Positions 44,294 through 53,618 of a stretch of DNA of 64,000 bases are shown one piece after another. This DNA is from Firmicutes bacterium UBA2530 (GTDB taxonomy: Bacteria > Bacillota > Clostridia > Tissierellales > Sedimentibacteraceae). The position numbers and the translations under genes were made by a program. Under the pieces are notes generated by a model. The model did not search any database. It was not told where the DNA came from and saw only the letters and a program-made list of their open reading frames with translations. The stretch is from positions 10,681 through 74,680 of the forward strand of contig DDNC01000023.1 of NCBI GenBank assembly GCA_002340985.1, in the 5' to 3' direction. Positions within the stretch are counted from its first letter, which is position 1. Each line of letters begins with the position of its first letter.

Positions 44294-45100
44294 ATGGATA
44301 ACAGACCAATAGGAATCTTCGATTCAGGAGTAGGCGGACTGACCGTAATGAGAGAGGTTATGGAGCAGCTTCCCTACGAAAATATAATATATCTGGGAGA
44401 TACGGCCAGAATACCCTATGGCTCAAAGTCCGAACAGACCATAAGAAAATATGCCAATCAGTGCTCGTCATTCTTAAAGAGCAAGGATGTGAAAACAATT
44501 GTAATTGCCTGCAATACTGCCAGCTCCATAGCTCTTGAACACGTGCAAAAAAACTTTGACTTGCCCATTATCGGAGTTATTGACCCCGGTGCAAGAAGCG
44601 CGGCAGAGGCTACAGAAACCGGAAGAATAGGTGTAATAGGGACAATTGCAACAATAAACAGCAATGCCTACCAGGCAAAAATTATGGAATATCTCCACGA
44701 CGCAGAGGTAATTGGAATACCATGCCCACTGTTCGTACCCATTGTTGAGGAAGGCTGGGAATATTCCAACGTTGCCGAGCTTACGGCAGAAAAATATCTG
44801 GAGGAGCTTATAGAGCATGAGGTTGATACCCTTGTATTGGGCTGCACACACTACCCTATTTTGAGACACACCATAAAAAAGGTGGTTGGTTCAGGAGTTA
44901 AGCTTGTAAATCCGGCATTTGAAACTGCCAGAGATTTAAAAAAGCTTCTTGCGGAAAAAAATATGCTGAATGAAAATTACGGAAAAGCAAGATATGAATA
45001 CTATGCAAGTGATGCACCTGAGCGACTCAGAAGAATAGGAGGTAATTTCCTGAAGAAGGAAATTGATAATCTCTATGAAATTGCAATAGATAACCTTTAA
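44294..45100 (+). CDS. murI: Glutamate racemase
   Basis: A 268-residue racemase that makes D-glutamate for peptidoglycan. Both catalytic cysteines are in standard motifs: IACNTASS and LGCTHYP; IGIFDSGVGGLTV is the family N-terminus. Its position, divergent from the lysine operon, might suggest a lysine racemase, but the motifs and length are those of MurI. Eleven bases separate it from the DUF1934 gene. Confidence 0.95.
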   Translation: MDNRPIGIFDSGVGGLTVMREVMEQLPYENIIYLGDTARIPYGSKSEQTIRKYANQCSSFLKSKDVKTIVIACNTASSIALEHVQKNFDLPIIGVIDPGARSAAEATETGRIGVIGTIATINSNAYQAKIMEYLHDAEVIGIPCPLFVPIVEEGWEYSNVAELTAEKYLEELIEHEVDTLVLGCTHYPILRHTIKKVVGSGVKLVNPAFETARDLKKLLAEKNMLNENYGKARYEYYASDAPERLRRIGGNFLKKEIDNLYEIAIDNL

Positions 45101-45111
45101 AGGGGAATGAA

Positions 45112-45531
45112 ATGAACAACATTAAAATGAAAATTACCACAGTTCAAACAGTTGATGATGCGGGAAATGAGGATATAATAGAGCTTGTTACCGAGGCATC
45201 CATGGAGCATGAGCATGATTATATAATAGTCAATTACGATGAAAGCGATATAACCGAAAGCAAGGGAACAAGAACCAGGCTTAAAATATACAAGAATCGG
45301 CTCATAGTAACAAAGGTTGGCACTCTTTCTTCAAGGATGGAATTTGAAGAAAGTAAAAGCTACAGCAATTTATATACAACGCCCTACGGAACCTTTGACC
45401 TAGATTTTAACACCATTGCATATAAAAACGGACTGGATGAGCACGGTAAAGGTACTATCAGCATCGAATACAAAATTATTTTCAGCGGTTCAGAAGAAAG
45501 TTATAATAAGATGATTATTGATATTTTTTAA
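45112..45531 (+). CDS. DUF1934 beta-barrel protein
   Basis: A 139-residue protein of the DUF1934 family, which adopts a lipocalin-like beta barrel in Firmicutes. LVTEASMEHEHDYIIVNYDES and the closing TISIEYKIIFSG are characteristic. It has no signal peptide; function is not established. It is co-transcribed with murI. Confidence 0.85.
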   Translation: MNNIKMKITTVQTVDDAGNEDIIELVTEASMEHEHDYIIVNYDESDITESKGTRTRLKIYKNRLIVTKVGTLSSRMEFEESKSYSNLYTTPYGTFDLDFNTIAYKNGLDEHGKGTISIEYKIIFSGSEESYNKMIIDIF

Positions 45532-45570
45532 ACAATTGTAAGGGTTGTTTTAATAATCACGAACATTACA

Positions 45571-45605
45571 GCCTAAAATTCGGCATATGGTGCTGAATTT
45601 TAGGC
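45571..45605. promoter_or_regulatory. Inverted repeat in front of the activator gene, candidate operator
   Basis: Two 15-base arms, GCCTAAAATTCGGCA and TGCTGAATTTTAGGC, with one mismatch, flank TATGG. No T run follows, so it is a poor terminator. One arm recurs upstream of the lysine operon promoter (44115-44130). It ends 14 bases before the ATG at 45620, so binding here would block transcription of the activator gene: plausible negative autoregulation. An RNA hairpin affecting translation is the alternative. Confidence 0.65.
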
Positions 45606-45619
45606 ACAAGAGGAGAAGC

Positions 45620-47023
45620 ATGGAGATTAAATATTTTGATGCACTTATACACGCCATAGATTTAATAAATGATGGAATTCACATAGTTGATGCTTCCGGC
45701 AAAATTGTTTACTACAATGTGGCTGCAAAGCAGCTTGATGAAATTGATGTCGACAAGGCCATTGGAAGACATATCCTGGAGGTTTACCCATCACTGACTT
45801 TTGAAACAAGTACTTTGTTAAGAGTTTTACGAACAGGTAAGCCTATTTACAATGTAGAGCAGAATTTTATCAACTACAAAGGCGATAAGCTGTCAACTCT
45901 TAACTCCACAATCCCTGTTTATTATAATAATAAAATACTGGGCGCTCTGGAGGTTTCGAGAAACATCACAAAAGTGAGAGAGCTGTCGGAGAAAATAGTA
46001 AATCTTCAAAAAGAGCTTTATGAAAGAAAAGAAAATGTCGACAAACCGTCAAAACCCATTGCTAAATTCAATTTCCTGGACATAATAGGTCAGAACAAGG
46101 AAATGCTCAAACTTAAGTCCCTTGGACTGAAGGCTGCCATGTCGGATTCTCCGGTGATGCTTGCTGGAAGTACAGGCACGGGAAAGGAGCTGTTTGTACA
46201 GTCAATACACAATTCCAGCAACAGAAAACACAGGCCGTTTATAGCGCAGAACTGTGCGGCACTTCCTTCCAATCTTTTGGAAAGCATTCTTTTTGGTTCG
46301 GTAAAAGGAAGCTTTACCGGTGCTGAAAACAGGCCTGGCTTGTTCGAGCTTGCTAACGGAGGCACCTTGTTCCTTGATGAGGTGAATTCCATGCCGCTGG
46401 AACTTCAGACCAAGCTTCTGCGTGTGCTGCAGGACGGAAGAGTACGGCGTGTGGGTTCTTCTACAACAACTGATGTAGATGTGAGAATAATTTCTGCAAT
46501 CAACACAGATATAAGCACTGTGGTTGAAACAAAGCAATTGAGGCAGGACTTATTTTTCCGATTAAATGTAATCACTTTTTTAATCCCGGATTTAGCAAAG
46601 AGAAAAGAAGATATTCCTTTGCTTGTGGAACATTTTATTAAAAAATATAATGACAAATGTAATAAATTTTTTACGGGAATTTCAAGAGATGTACTGGATA
46701 TTTTCATGGAATACAGCTGGCCCGGAAATGTAAGAGAGCTTGAACATGCCATAGAAAGCGCGATATCTCTTTATGACGGTGAAATAATAAGAGAAGAGCA
46801 TCTTCCATTTCAGTTCAAGAATTATCACCCAAGCAATTCGGTGCTGGATACAAGCACCATACAGCCTCTGAGCATGGCAGTGGAAAAGGTCGAGAGAGAA
46901 ATAATAATTTCTGCATTGGAGCAGACAGACTACAATATCGCAAAAGCGGCAAAGCTCATAAGCGTTCCGCGGCAAACACTGCAATACAAAATAAAAAAGC
47001 TTGATATAAGATGTATGCCCTAA
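45620..47023 (+). CDS. PAS-domain sigma-54-dependent activator, likely of the lysine operon
   Basis: A 467-residue activator: PAS domain (about 10-110), coiled-coil linker, AAA+ domain (about 155-385) with GSTGTGKE (Walker A), GSFTGA (sigma-54 contact loop) and FLDEVNSM, and a C-terminal Fis-type helix-turn-helix (NIAKAAKLISVPRQTLQYKIKKL). I start at 45620 (MEIKYFDAL), after AGGAG, because the longer frame from 45587 begins inside the inverted repeat. The shared DNA motif with the lysine operon makes it the best candidate for that operon's activator; the PAS ligand is unknown. Confidence 0.9.
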   Translation: MEIKYFDALIHAIDLINDGIHIVDASGKIVYYNVAAKQLDEIDVDKAIGRHILEVYPSLTFETSTLLRVLRTGKPIYNVEQNFINYKGDKLSTLNSTIPVYYNNKILGALEVSRNITKVRELSEKIVNLQKELYERKENVDKPSKPIAKFNFLDIIGQNKEMLKLKSLGLKAAMSDSPVMLAGSTGTGKELFVQSIHNSSNRKHRPFIAQNCAALPSNLLESILFGSVKGSFTGAENRPGLFELANGGTLFLDEVNSMPLELQTKLLRVLQDGRVRRVGSSTTTDVDVRIISAINTDISTVVETKQLRQDLFFRLNVITFLIPDLAKRKEDIPLLVEHFIKKYNDKCNKFFTGISRDVLDIFMEYSWPGNVRELEHAIESAISLYDGEIIREEHLPFQFKNYHPSNSVLDTSTIQPLSMAVEKVEREIIISALEQTDYNIAKAAKLISVPRQTLQYKIKKLDIRCMP

Positions 47024-47025
47024 CC

Positions 47026-47062
47026 CCATTTTCCGGAGTATTTTTTCCGGAAAATGGTCGGT
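47026..47062 (+). terminator. Hairpin terminator of the activator gene
   Basis: A perfect 12-bp stem CCATTTTCCGGA/TCCGGAAAATGG around GTATTTTT begins two bases after the stop codon. The downstream T run is weak. Confidence 0.6.
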
Positions 47063-47095
47063 AGGTCAACCGCAACGAGTTCCCAAAGTATGCGA

Positions 47096-47121
47096 CTTCG
47101 GAGGGATTGACCCCTCCGAAG
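47096..47121. terminator. Hairpin between convergent genes
   Basis: CTTCGGAGGG and CCCTCCGAAG form a perfect 10-bp stem with a six-base loop, followed on the plus strand by TTATTTT. It abuts the spoIIR stop codon and could stop transcription from both sides. Confidence 0.65.
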
Positions 47122-47823
47122 TTATTTTGCAAGAGACTCAGCGTAGATACGGCTTGTTTTATCTGAATCTATACCTGTATTTTCTATTTTTCCTTTTTCA
47201 ATGAATTCAAATATTGCTGATTTCAGCTTGATGTCTTCTATACCTCTCTTCATTTTTATTGCCTCAATTTCCTCCTGAGTTAAGATATCCTGCAGCCTTT
47301 TTTCCGTCTGAACATCAAAGACAGGAGCCGCACTTTTATCCTTACCGAAATCCACAAAGCATAATGGCGGGAACATTACACACCACCAATTATTTCCCTG
47401 CGCGCTTCCTATTTCTATTCTTACAGCGTCATAGTACCCTTCAGGAAGTACAATATCATCATAAAGCTTGCGTGGAAATTTGAAATTCCCATAATATACA
47501 TTTACATCATAATCATTGCCTTCCGCCCTTACCGTTGCCTCTGCTTCCTCTCTTATTTCATCGATTTTTTCTACAATCACTTTCTCGCTTACATTCTTTG
47601 AATACACATCCTCAAACTCCATGTCAAACTTATTGATTATTTGGTTTCTTACCTTGTATTTCAACTGTTGGTCATAATCTGTATTCGAATTCGCAACAAC
47701 ATGAAGTCGTATAACCTTGTTGTTTATTCTTGCAATTCCCGCATATGCCTCAGCCGTATACGCAACAGTTATGGCGATAATTACAAGTATTACTGAAATA
47801 AAAATTTTTTTATGGTAACTCAT
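47122..47823 (-). CDS. spoIIR: Stage II sporulation protein R
   Basis: A 233-residue secreted signalling protein. An N-terminal membrane/signal segment (6-26) is followed by IRLHVVANSNTDYDQQLKYKVRNQII, the SpoIIR hallmark. It is made in the forespore under SigF and activates the SpoIIGA protease that matures SigE in the mother cell. It is placed last after three germination receptor genes, 10 bp from gerKC, an arrangement that could join forespore-expressed genes in one transcript. Confidence 0.92.
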   Translation of the reverse strand: MSYHKKIFISVILVIIAITVAYTAEAYAGIARINNKVIRLHVVANSNTDYDQQLKYKVRNQIINKFDMEFEDVYSKNVSEKVIVEKIDEIREEAEATVRAEGNDYDVNVYYGNFKFPRKLYDDIVLPEGYYDAVRIEIGSAQGNNWWCVMFPPLCFVDFGKDKSAAPVFDVQTEKRLQDILTQEEIEAIKMKRGIEDIKLKSAIFEFIEKGKIENTGIDSDKTSRIYAESLAK

Positions 47824-47833
47824 ATGTCCTCCC

Positions 47834-48931
47834 TTATTTTACTAATCCTGTGCTTCTTATGTCCACATTTACATGAACATTTATATTTGCCGCTTCAAAT
47901 ACCTCATCGTATTTACTTTCTATTTTGTCAAATTCTGTTTTATGATATTTAAACAAATCATTTTTTATTTTCAATAAATCTGCCCTGTATGTACCTTGCA
48001 GCTTATTTATTGTTTCAGATGCAGCAGATGAAACTCTTTTCGCTGCCTCCTCCTTAATCTTTTTCATAAATTCCTTATCATTCAGACGATCATCACCCAC
48101 TATAAAAGAATCTATGTAGCAGTACAGCGTAATGTAATAGTCCGCACTGAGGCTGTTCCCATTTAAATTTATATCCTTTGACATGCTTACATCAACGGCA
48201 CCTAATGCAACTGTGGTATCATCCACCTCAATATTTATATTTCGTATGTTTGCCCGTTTTGGATTTACTAAAAGCATTATTGCTTCGACCTCCATGGGCT
48301 CTAAAAATCCTACGAGCTCATACTCCTTGATAATTGCTGCCCTCTCGATTTTAAGGCTTTTTTCATTTACTTCAACAACAGGCACCATAGCATTGCCTGT
48401 CTGACCTAAATGCAGTATGGCTTCGTCAAATGTATAAATGTCCTGGTAGCTCTCCCTTTTAAGCTTAATGAGCATTTCACTTAAAAACCTTCCTACAATA
48501 GGGTCACTGGGTATTTCTGTCTTTATAATATCCTCAGCCTTACCTTTTGCAATGCAGATTTTAACCCTTCTGTTCATTTGAGGTGAGCGCTGTATTTCAT
48601 CAAAAATCTTTTTCAGCGTTTCCGGGCTCCTGGCAGTATCCTCTCCTATAACTATGACCTGCATCAATCTGTCGGATATTGCCTTTTCCGAGTGTAGATA
48701 GCTTGTGCTGTAAAAGTCGGCAAAGTTTGTGCCTTCCTTCGTATATACCAGCCTCTGCTCTTCACTCCCTTCATTAATTTTTGGAATTTCCGAGGTGAAG
48801 GTCAGATTCTTCGGATTTTTGTCTATGCCAACAGCAAATAAATATTCTCTCTTATTTATTTCAACGCTGTCCCAGCACCCTGTCATCAGCAGTATAGTCA
48901 ATATAATCAACAATATCTTTATATTTCTCAC
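47834..48931 (-). CDS. Ger(x)C-type spore germination lipoprotein
   Basis: The C subunit of a GerA-type nutrient receptor, about 365 residues. The start is GTG at 48931: VRNIKILLIILTILLMTGCWD has the lipobox LMTGC with Cys20 lipidated, whereas a longer frame gives no signal. Its GTG overlaps the TAG stop of the permease gene by one base (TAGTG). It binds the inner spore membrane with the A and B subunits. Confidence 0.88.
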   Translation of the reverse strand: MRNIKILLIILTILLMTGCWDSVEINKREYLFAVGIDKNPKNLTFTSEIPKINEGSEEQRLVYTKEGTNFADFYSTSYLHSEKAISDRLMQVIVIGEDTARSPETLKKIFDEIQRSPQMNRRVKICIAKGKAEDIIKTEIPSDPIVGRFLSEMLIKLKRESYQDIYTFDEAILHLGQTGNAMVPVVEVNEKSLKIERAAIIKEYELVGFLEPMEVEAIMLLVNPKRANIRNINIEVDDTTVALGAVDVSMSKDINLNGNSLSADYYITLYCYIDSFIVGDDRLNDKEFMKKIKEEAAKRVSSAASETINKLQGTYRADLLKIKNDLFKYHKTEFDKIESKYDEVFEAANINVHVNVDIRSTGLVK

Positions 48932-50007
48932 TACCTTTCCCTCCTTTTGTCTAACATAGATGCAGTAAGCGGAATCAGGTAATTTAATATACTTATTATT
49001 ACTATGGGCCACTGTATATATGGAAACATCATGTACATTCCCGGAAGAGCTGCGGCGGCCGTATACAAGATAGGTATCTGGATGTATATGAAATATCCGT
49101 TTTCCCTTGTTTTAAATGTCTCCTGCATAGCCAGATTTGTAAAATATGCAATAATGCATATACATGTGAATGTTACTATTATTTGAAAGCACAGACCCAC
49201 AATTTCAGTGCTCTCAAAGAAAAACCCGGGAATATTCACAAATTTCATAACAGAAATAAAAGGCCACACAAGATGTACAGCTTCCTTCATTCCGAACTTC
49301 ACCACAATAAGCAGGTAGCATGCTATATACAAAACTGAGCTTATAATAATAAATCTTCGGTTTATGGTTATGTTCTTTTCTTTTGCAGATACTCGGCTGT
49401 TGGAAAAAAGCAATATGGAGAATCCGAAAAAGCCAAGCATCGCACCGGGCACTGTCTTCACTATCGCCTGAACATCTGCCGGAAACACAGGCAACATGTT
49501 TGAATAATCGGCATAATATGTTGAAAATATTATTATAAAAAGGTACGGCACCAGAGATGTAAGTATTGCAATACTTGCAATATTTGCAATAGGCTGTATT
49601 CCTTTTTTTGCTGCATATGCCGATGTAATAAGAATCACAATTATAATAACGTTCAAAGGAGTTTTAAAAAGCATCATAAGCTTTATTTGCTCGGAAAAAT
49701 CCTTCATCAATATGCTGTTGACTGTCAGAAACATAAGTATGTAGTAAATGCCCGCAATTTTTGATATATATTTCGGAAAAACCCTTTCACCTATACCTAT
49801 TATTGTATCCTCACCGTATTTTTTCAGGACCCTGTTAACAGGCTTCAGGGCAAAGTAAATAATTATGGCTGCAAGAACAATTGATATCCATCCAACAGGT
49901 CCGTCTATTTCATATAGAAGCAACGGCATGAGTATTGACTGAAACGCAAATGATATCAGTATTAAAATTGATATATTCTGATATGGAGTAATATCCTGAT
50001 TAAACAT
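48931..50007 (-). CDS. GerAB/GerKB-type spore germination permease
   Basis: The B subunit of a GerA-type receptor, 358 residues with ten hydrophobic segments, of the APC-like transporter fold that binds the nutrient germinant. I use MFNQDITPYQNISIL (50007), because AAAGGAGCGGGG lies inside the longer frame. The start overlaps the end of the A-subunit gene by 8 bp. Confidence 0.88.
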   Translation of the reverse strand: MFNQDITPYQNISILILISFAFQSILMPLLLYEIDGPVGWISIVLAAIIIYFALKPVNRVLKKYGEDTIIGIGERVFPKYISKIAGIYYILMFLTVNSILMKDFSEQIKLMMLFKTPLNVIIIVILITSAYAAKKGIQPIANIASIAILTSLVPYLFIIIFSTYYADYSNMLPVFPADVQAIVKTVPGAMLGFFGFSILLFSNSRVSAKEKNITINRRFIIISSVLYIACYLLIVVKFGMKEAVHLVWPFISVMKFVNIPGFFFESTEIVGLCFQIIVTFTCICIIAYFTNLAMQETFKTRENGYFIYIQIPILYTAAAALPGMYMMFPYIQWPIVIISILNYLIPLTASMLDKRRER

Positions 50008-51511
50008 TTGTCTTTCCCCGCTCCTTTTCAAATTGTAAATATCTTGGCTTATGCACCATATTTTTAATCCTTGGACGAATAACCGTATCTCTCAGATCCT
50101 TTCTGTTTTCCACAAAGCTGGTGAAAGGAGTCATATACGGAACCCCGCAGCTTTTAAGCGTACACAGATGAATAAGAAGGACACACAGGCCTATGGATAT
50201 TCCGAAAAGTCCAAATATGGACGCCAGCAAAATAAATCCAAACCTGATCATTCTCAGTGATGTGCTGAAATTGTAGCTGGGTATTGCAAAGGACGCAATT
50301 GCCGTCAGAGCAACAATTATTACAGCCAGAGGAGTGATTATTCCGGCCTCCACCGATGCCTGACCAATGACAAGGCCGCCTACCAGTCCTATTGTCGAGC
50401 CCACCGGAGTTGTAATCCTTAAACTTGCCTCTCTTACCAATTCCATAACCAATTCCATTATGAGAGCCTCAAAGTACGGAGGAAAAGGAACATTTGCTCT
50501 GGAGGCCGCCACATACAACGCCAGCTGAGTTGGAAGCATATTGGGATGATACTGCGTAACCGCAACATACAGCGCAGGCAACAGCATTACTATGGGTAGT
50601 GCCAGATAGCGTATCATCCTGGTCAGGCATGATGGCATCCACCTTTCGTAATAGTCTTCTGATGACTGCATGAAGGAAACAAATATCGCCGGCGCTATGA
50701 GCACGGAGGGAGTGTTGTCCACCGCTATGACAACCCTCCCTTCAAGCAGAGCCGATGCGGCGGCATCAGGTCTCTCTGTATTTTCCAGCTGCGGAAACGG
50801 CGAATAGACATCGTCTTCAATCATTTCTTCTATATAGGAGCTTTCAAGAACAGCATCAATATCAATGTTGTTTATTCTTTTTTCCACTGTTTCCAATACG
50901 GTTTTATTGACAATATCCTCTATGTATATAATTGCAATATCAGTTTTTGACCTGTTTCCCACCTGAAGATATTTAATCTTTAGTCTTGGGTCCCTTATCC
51001 TTCTTCTTATAAGTGTTGTAGTTACCTTCATTGTTTCATTGAAACCGTCTCTTGCCCCTCTTATAAGTGTTTCCGCTGAAGGCTCCTGCACACCCCTCAT
51101 TGGCCATCCTCTTGAAGAGAGCATTATGCCTTTGGAGCACTCCTCCAGAAAAAGAACAGTTTCTCCTGAAAGTATTTTATCAATACATTCCTGAATTGTT
51201 TTTAATACCTGTATTTCTGTTATTGCTATGCTTGTGCGGGCCACAGCATTCTGCAGCTCTGCATCGCTTTGTTCAAGCCTCTGAATATCTAAATTATCCA
51301 TGAGCATTGCAACAGCATACTCACTTATGGAGTCCTTCGTTGTCATTCCATCCACATATACCAAAAGCATTTTAAGCCTTTGATTTCCTCCGGACTCAAT
51401 TTTCCTGAAAATAATGTCATCCGCGTTCTTGAATATGGTCATGAGCTCCTGCTCGTTTTTATTTATATCCTTATCAATCTTAATATCTGCCGAATTGCTC
51501 TTATTGTTCAT
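50000..51511 (-). CDS. GerA/GerKA-type spore germination protein
   Basis: The A subunit of a GerA-type receptor, 503 residues: a soluble N-terminal region (to about 290), then five or so membrane segments, then a positively charged tail. ECSKGIMLSSRGWPMRGVQEPSAE and RLKIKYLQVGNRSKTDIAI(IYI) match the conserved core. With the B and C subunits it forms a germinant-gated complex. The operon order is small protein, A, B, C, spoIIR. Confidence 0.92.
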   Translation of the reverse strand: MNNKSNSADIKIDKDINKNEQELMTIFKNADDIIFRKIESGGNQRLKMLLVYVDGMTTKDSISEYAVAMLMDNLDIQRLEQSDAELQNAVARTSIAITEIQVLKTIQECIDKILSGETVLFLEECSKGIMLSSRGWPMRGVQEPSAETLIRGARDGFNETMKVTTTLIRRRIRDPRLKIKYLQVGNRSKTDIAIIYIEDIVNKTVLETVEKRINNIDIDAVLESSYIEEMIEDDVYSPFPQLENTERPDAAASALLEGRVVIAVDNTPSVLIAPAIFVSFMQSSEDYYERWMPSCLTRMIRYLALPIVMLLPALYVAVTQYHPNMLPTQLALYVAASRANVPFPPYFEALIMELVMELVREASLRITTPVGSTIGLVGGLVIGQASVEAGIITPLAVIIVALTAIASFAIPSYNFSTSLRMIRFGFILLASIFGLFGISIGLCVLLIHLCTLKSCGVPYMTPFTSFVENRKDLRDTVIRPRIKNMVHKPRYLQFEKERGKTNV

Positions 51512-51520
51512 TTAACACCT

Positions 51521-51721
51521 CTATATATTTATTGCAACAATTGCTGCTATGGCCAGTAATCCATATACTATCCCCGTTGCTCTGGCAATTTTATAATCCC
51601 TGTGGTAATTGCTTCGCTTCAGCTCTTTGCTGATTTTAAATAACAGAATAACACTTATAATTAAAAAAACCGCTATAGTATCGTTTGAAATTATCCTCTT
51701 TATATCATTGATAAAAAACAT
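51521..51721 (-). CDS. Small membrane protein of the germination operon
   Basis: A 66-residue protein with two membrane helices (about 14-30 and 48-65) and a basic loop between them. GGGAGGGG precedes the ATG. It begins the germination operon, 9 bp before the A-subunit gene. GerD-independent small D-type subunits of two helices are known for some GerA-type receptors, so an accessory receptor subunit is likely but not shown. Confidence 0.75.
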   Translation of the reverse strand: MFFINDIKRIISNDTIAVFLIISVILLFKISKELKRSNYHRDYKIARATGIVYGLLAIAAIVAINI

Positions 51722-51833
51722 AGCCCCTCCCGCGTATATAATATTAGTAATATTTGCATTTTAAGGCATTTTTATTCCATATATTTATATTTTTCCGCAA
51801 ATCGCAGTCACATTAACCAAATTATTTGCATAC

Positions 51834-51859
51834 AAAAACTCCGGAGAAATACTCCGGAG
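51834..51859 (-). terminator. Terminator of the third sigma-54 activator gene
   Basis: CTCCGGAG, loop AAATA, CTCCGGAG, followed on the minus strand by TTTTTG; 15 bp beyond the stop codon. Confidence 0.9.
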
Positions 51860-51874
51860 AATGGGATTGATATA

Positions 51875-53551
51875 TCACATATTATATTTTTGTTTTTTTC
51901 TGACCAATGTTGATAAGTCGATTCCAAGCCTTGATGCGGCCTCCTTCATATTCTTGGATGAGGTGAGAGTTGTTTCTATTATAACCTTCTCATATTCATC
52001 AAGCTTATCCTTAAGTGTTTTATTATCTGATAAATCCTTGTAGCTCTCATCTGGAGAATCTCCAAGCATGAGCTGGTCTCTGAAAAGCTCCTTATCAATA
52101 GATGCCTCGTCCGACATCAGCACCAGACGCTCAATTATATTTTTCAGCTCTCTTATGTTTCCCGGCCATTCAAATACAAGAAAATTCTCAAGGCAACCAG
52201 TTGTGAAGTAACAGTTTTTACCATACTTGTTGTTGTAGTACTCAATAAATTGCTGGGCGAGAGGTATAATGTCTTCCTTTCTCTGCCTCAGTGGCGGAAT
52301 TACAAATGATACAACGTTCAGCCTGTAGTACAGGTCTGCACGGAATTTTTTTTCTTCAACAAGATGTTTTAAATCCACATTGGTTGCAGCAATAATCCTT
52401 GCATTGAATTCCACTGGAGTTGTACCTCCAATTCTGTAAAACATCCTGTCATTTATCGCGCTCAACAGCTTTACCTGCAGTGTGTAAGGCATGTCACCTA
52501 TTTCATCCAGGTAAAGCACTCCACCGTTTGCTTCTTCAAAAAGTCCTTTTTTTCCTCCCTTTTGTGCGCCGGTAAAGGCCCCCTCCTCATATCCAAAAAA
52601 TTCCGACTCAAGCAAGTGCTCCGGAACAGCTCCGCAGTTAATTTTAATAAACTTCCCCTTGCTTCTGCTGCTTATATTGTAAATATACATGGCAATGAAG
52701 TCCTTACCTACTCCCGTTTCTCCTAAAATCAGCACCGTGCTGTCAACATTTGCGATTTTTCTTGCCCTGCTGTAAATTCCCTTCATCTTTTCGTTTGTGT
52801 TTATAGGCTCCTTGATATCTTTCGCTCGGATATTGTAATTATCATATTCATTTATAAAAAGATTTTTTTCCTTCGTAATATTTTTCATCAGCACATCAAG
52901 CTCAGACACATCTCTTATAACCGCAATTGTCTTCTTGAGATTGCCTTTTTCATCAAATATGGGAGAACCCGAAACCAAGCACCTCTGACCTTTATAATAG
53001 TTATTGATGGTTGAAACTGGCGCCATTGTTTCAATGACCTTGGCACAGCATGAATTTGGAAGAACGTTGTACTTTCTTAAATCATAAACTGACTTTCCTA
53101 TAATTTGTTCCCTTGTCAAGCCGGATAGATTTAAAAAAGCATCATTTACATACGTTGTAACGCCTTCCTCATCCGTAATGTAAATACCGTCCTTAAGCTT
53201 GTTAAGCATTTCGTTGTACAGATACTGCTGGCTGCTCAATCTTTCTATTTGTTTTTCAAGCTCATTTCCTATAGTGAAGTCATAAAAGAAAAAGACATAC
53301 AAATCATGTTCATACAGCTTCATTTTATTGTGGACTACATAGTAAGATGAATTATCTATAAATTTGACAGGATAAAAGTTATGCTCCTCCCCGTCCTTTA
53401 CTCCATTAAAATATATTGTTAATTTTTTATTCAATATATCTTCATAGTTTTTGCAAATATTTGTTTTAAAATAATCATTGTAATATAAAATATTAAATCG
53501 CGTATCTGTGATAACAAAACCTACTATAAAATCAATAATATCAGACTTCAT
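51875..53551 (-). CDS. PAS-domain sigma-54-dependent activator, likely of the thiolase-ctfAB operon
   Basis: A 558-residue activator with two PAS-like sensor regions (about 8-90 and 108-215), an AAA+ domain (about 250-480) and a Fis-type helix-turn-helix at the end. GETGVGKD (Walker A), GAFTGA (sigma-54 loop), YLDEIGDM and LYYRLNV are intact. No receiver domain. It is divergent from thiolase across a 271-bp gap containing a -24/-12 promoter and several repeats, the usual layout for a dedicated activator. Confidence 0.92.
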   Translation of the reverse strand: MKSDIIDFIVGFVITDTRFNILYYNDYFKTNICKNYEDILNKKLTIYFNGVKDGEEHNFYPVKFIDNSSYYVVHNKMKLYEHDLYVFFFYDFTIGNELEKQIERLSSQQYLYNEMLNKLKDGIYITDEEGVTTYVNDAFLNLSGLTREQIIGKSVYDLRKYNVLPNSCCAKVIETMAPVSTINNYYKGQRCLVSGSPIFDEKGNLKKTIAVIRDVSELDVLMKNITKEKNLFINEYDNYNIRAKDIKEPINTNEKMKGIYSRARKIANVDSTVLILGETGVGKDFIAMYIYNISSRSKGKFIKINCGAVPEHLLESEFFGYEEGAFTGAQKGGKKGLFEEANGGVLYLDEIGDMPYTLQVKLLSAINDRMFYRIGGTTPVEFNARIIAATNVDLKHLVEEKKFRADLYYRLNVVSFVIPPLRQRKEDIIPLAQQFIEYYNNKYGKNCYFTTGCLENFLVFEWPGNIRELKNIIERLVLMSDEASIDKELFRDQLMLGDSPDESYKDLSDNKTLKDKLDEYEKVIIETTLTSSKNMKEAASRLGIDLSTLVRKKQKYNM

Positions 53552-53582
53552 TTAATAACCCCCAAAATTTATTTGAATATTA

Positions 53583-53618
53583 TTTAAACAATATGATTGA
53601 TATTTTTTAAACAATATG
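53583..53618. promoter_or_regulatory. Paired direct repeats, candidate enhancer sites
   Basis: TTTAAACAATATG occurs twice, at 53583-53595 and 53606-53618, 23 bp apart (about two helical turns), 150-190 bp upstream of the sigma-54 promoter. Two further palindromes lie in the same gap: TGCAACATTGCA at 53664-53675 and ATATGCA-TTTT-TGCATAT at 53693-53710. Which of these the activator binds cannot be told. Confidence 0.5.

Noticed and set aside
44294..45100. murI as a lysine racemase serving the adjacent lysine pathway
   Set aside because: The catalytic motifs and length are those of glutamate racemase; lysine racemases of fermenters are PLP enzymes of another fold.
45517..45535. A 19-base match (TTGATATTTTTTAAACAAT) between the end of the DUF1934 gene and the thiolase upstream region near 53598
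   Set aside because: The sequence is almost entirely A/T and one copy is in coding sequence; such a match can arise by chance in a genome of this composition.
45571..45605. The inverted repeat as a simple terminator of murI-DUF1934
   Set aside because: No T run follows, and one arm recurs upstream of the lysine operon promoter, so a protein-binding site is more likely.
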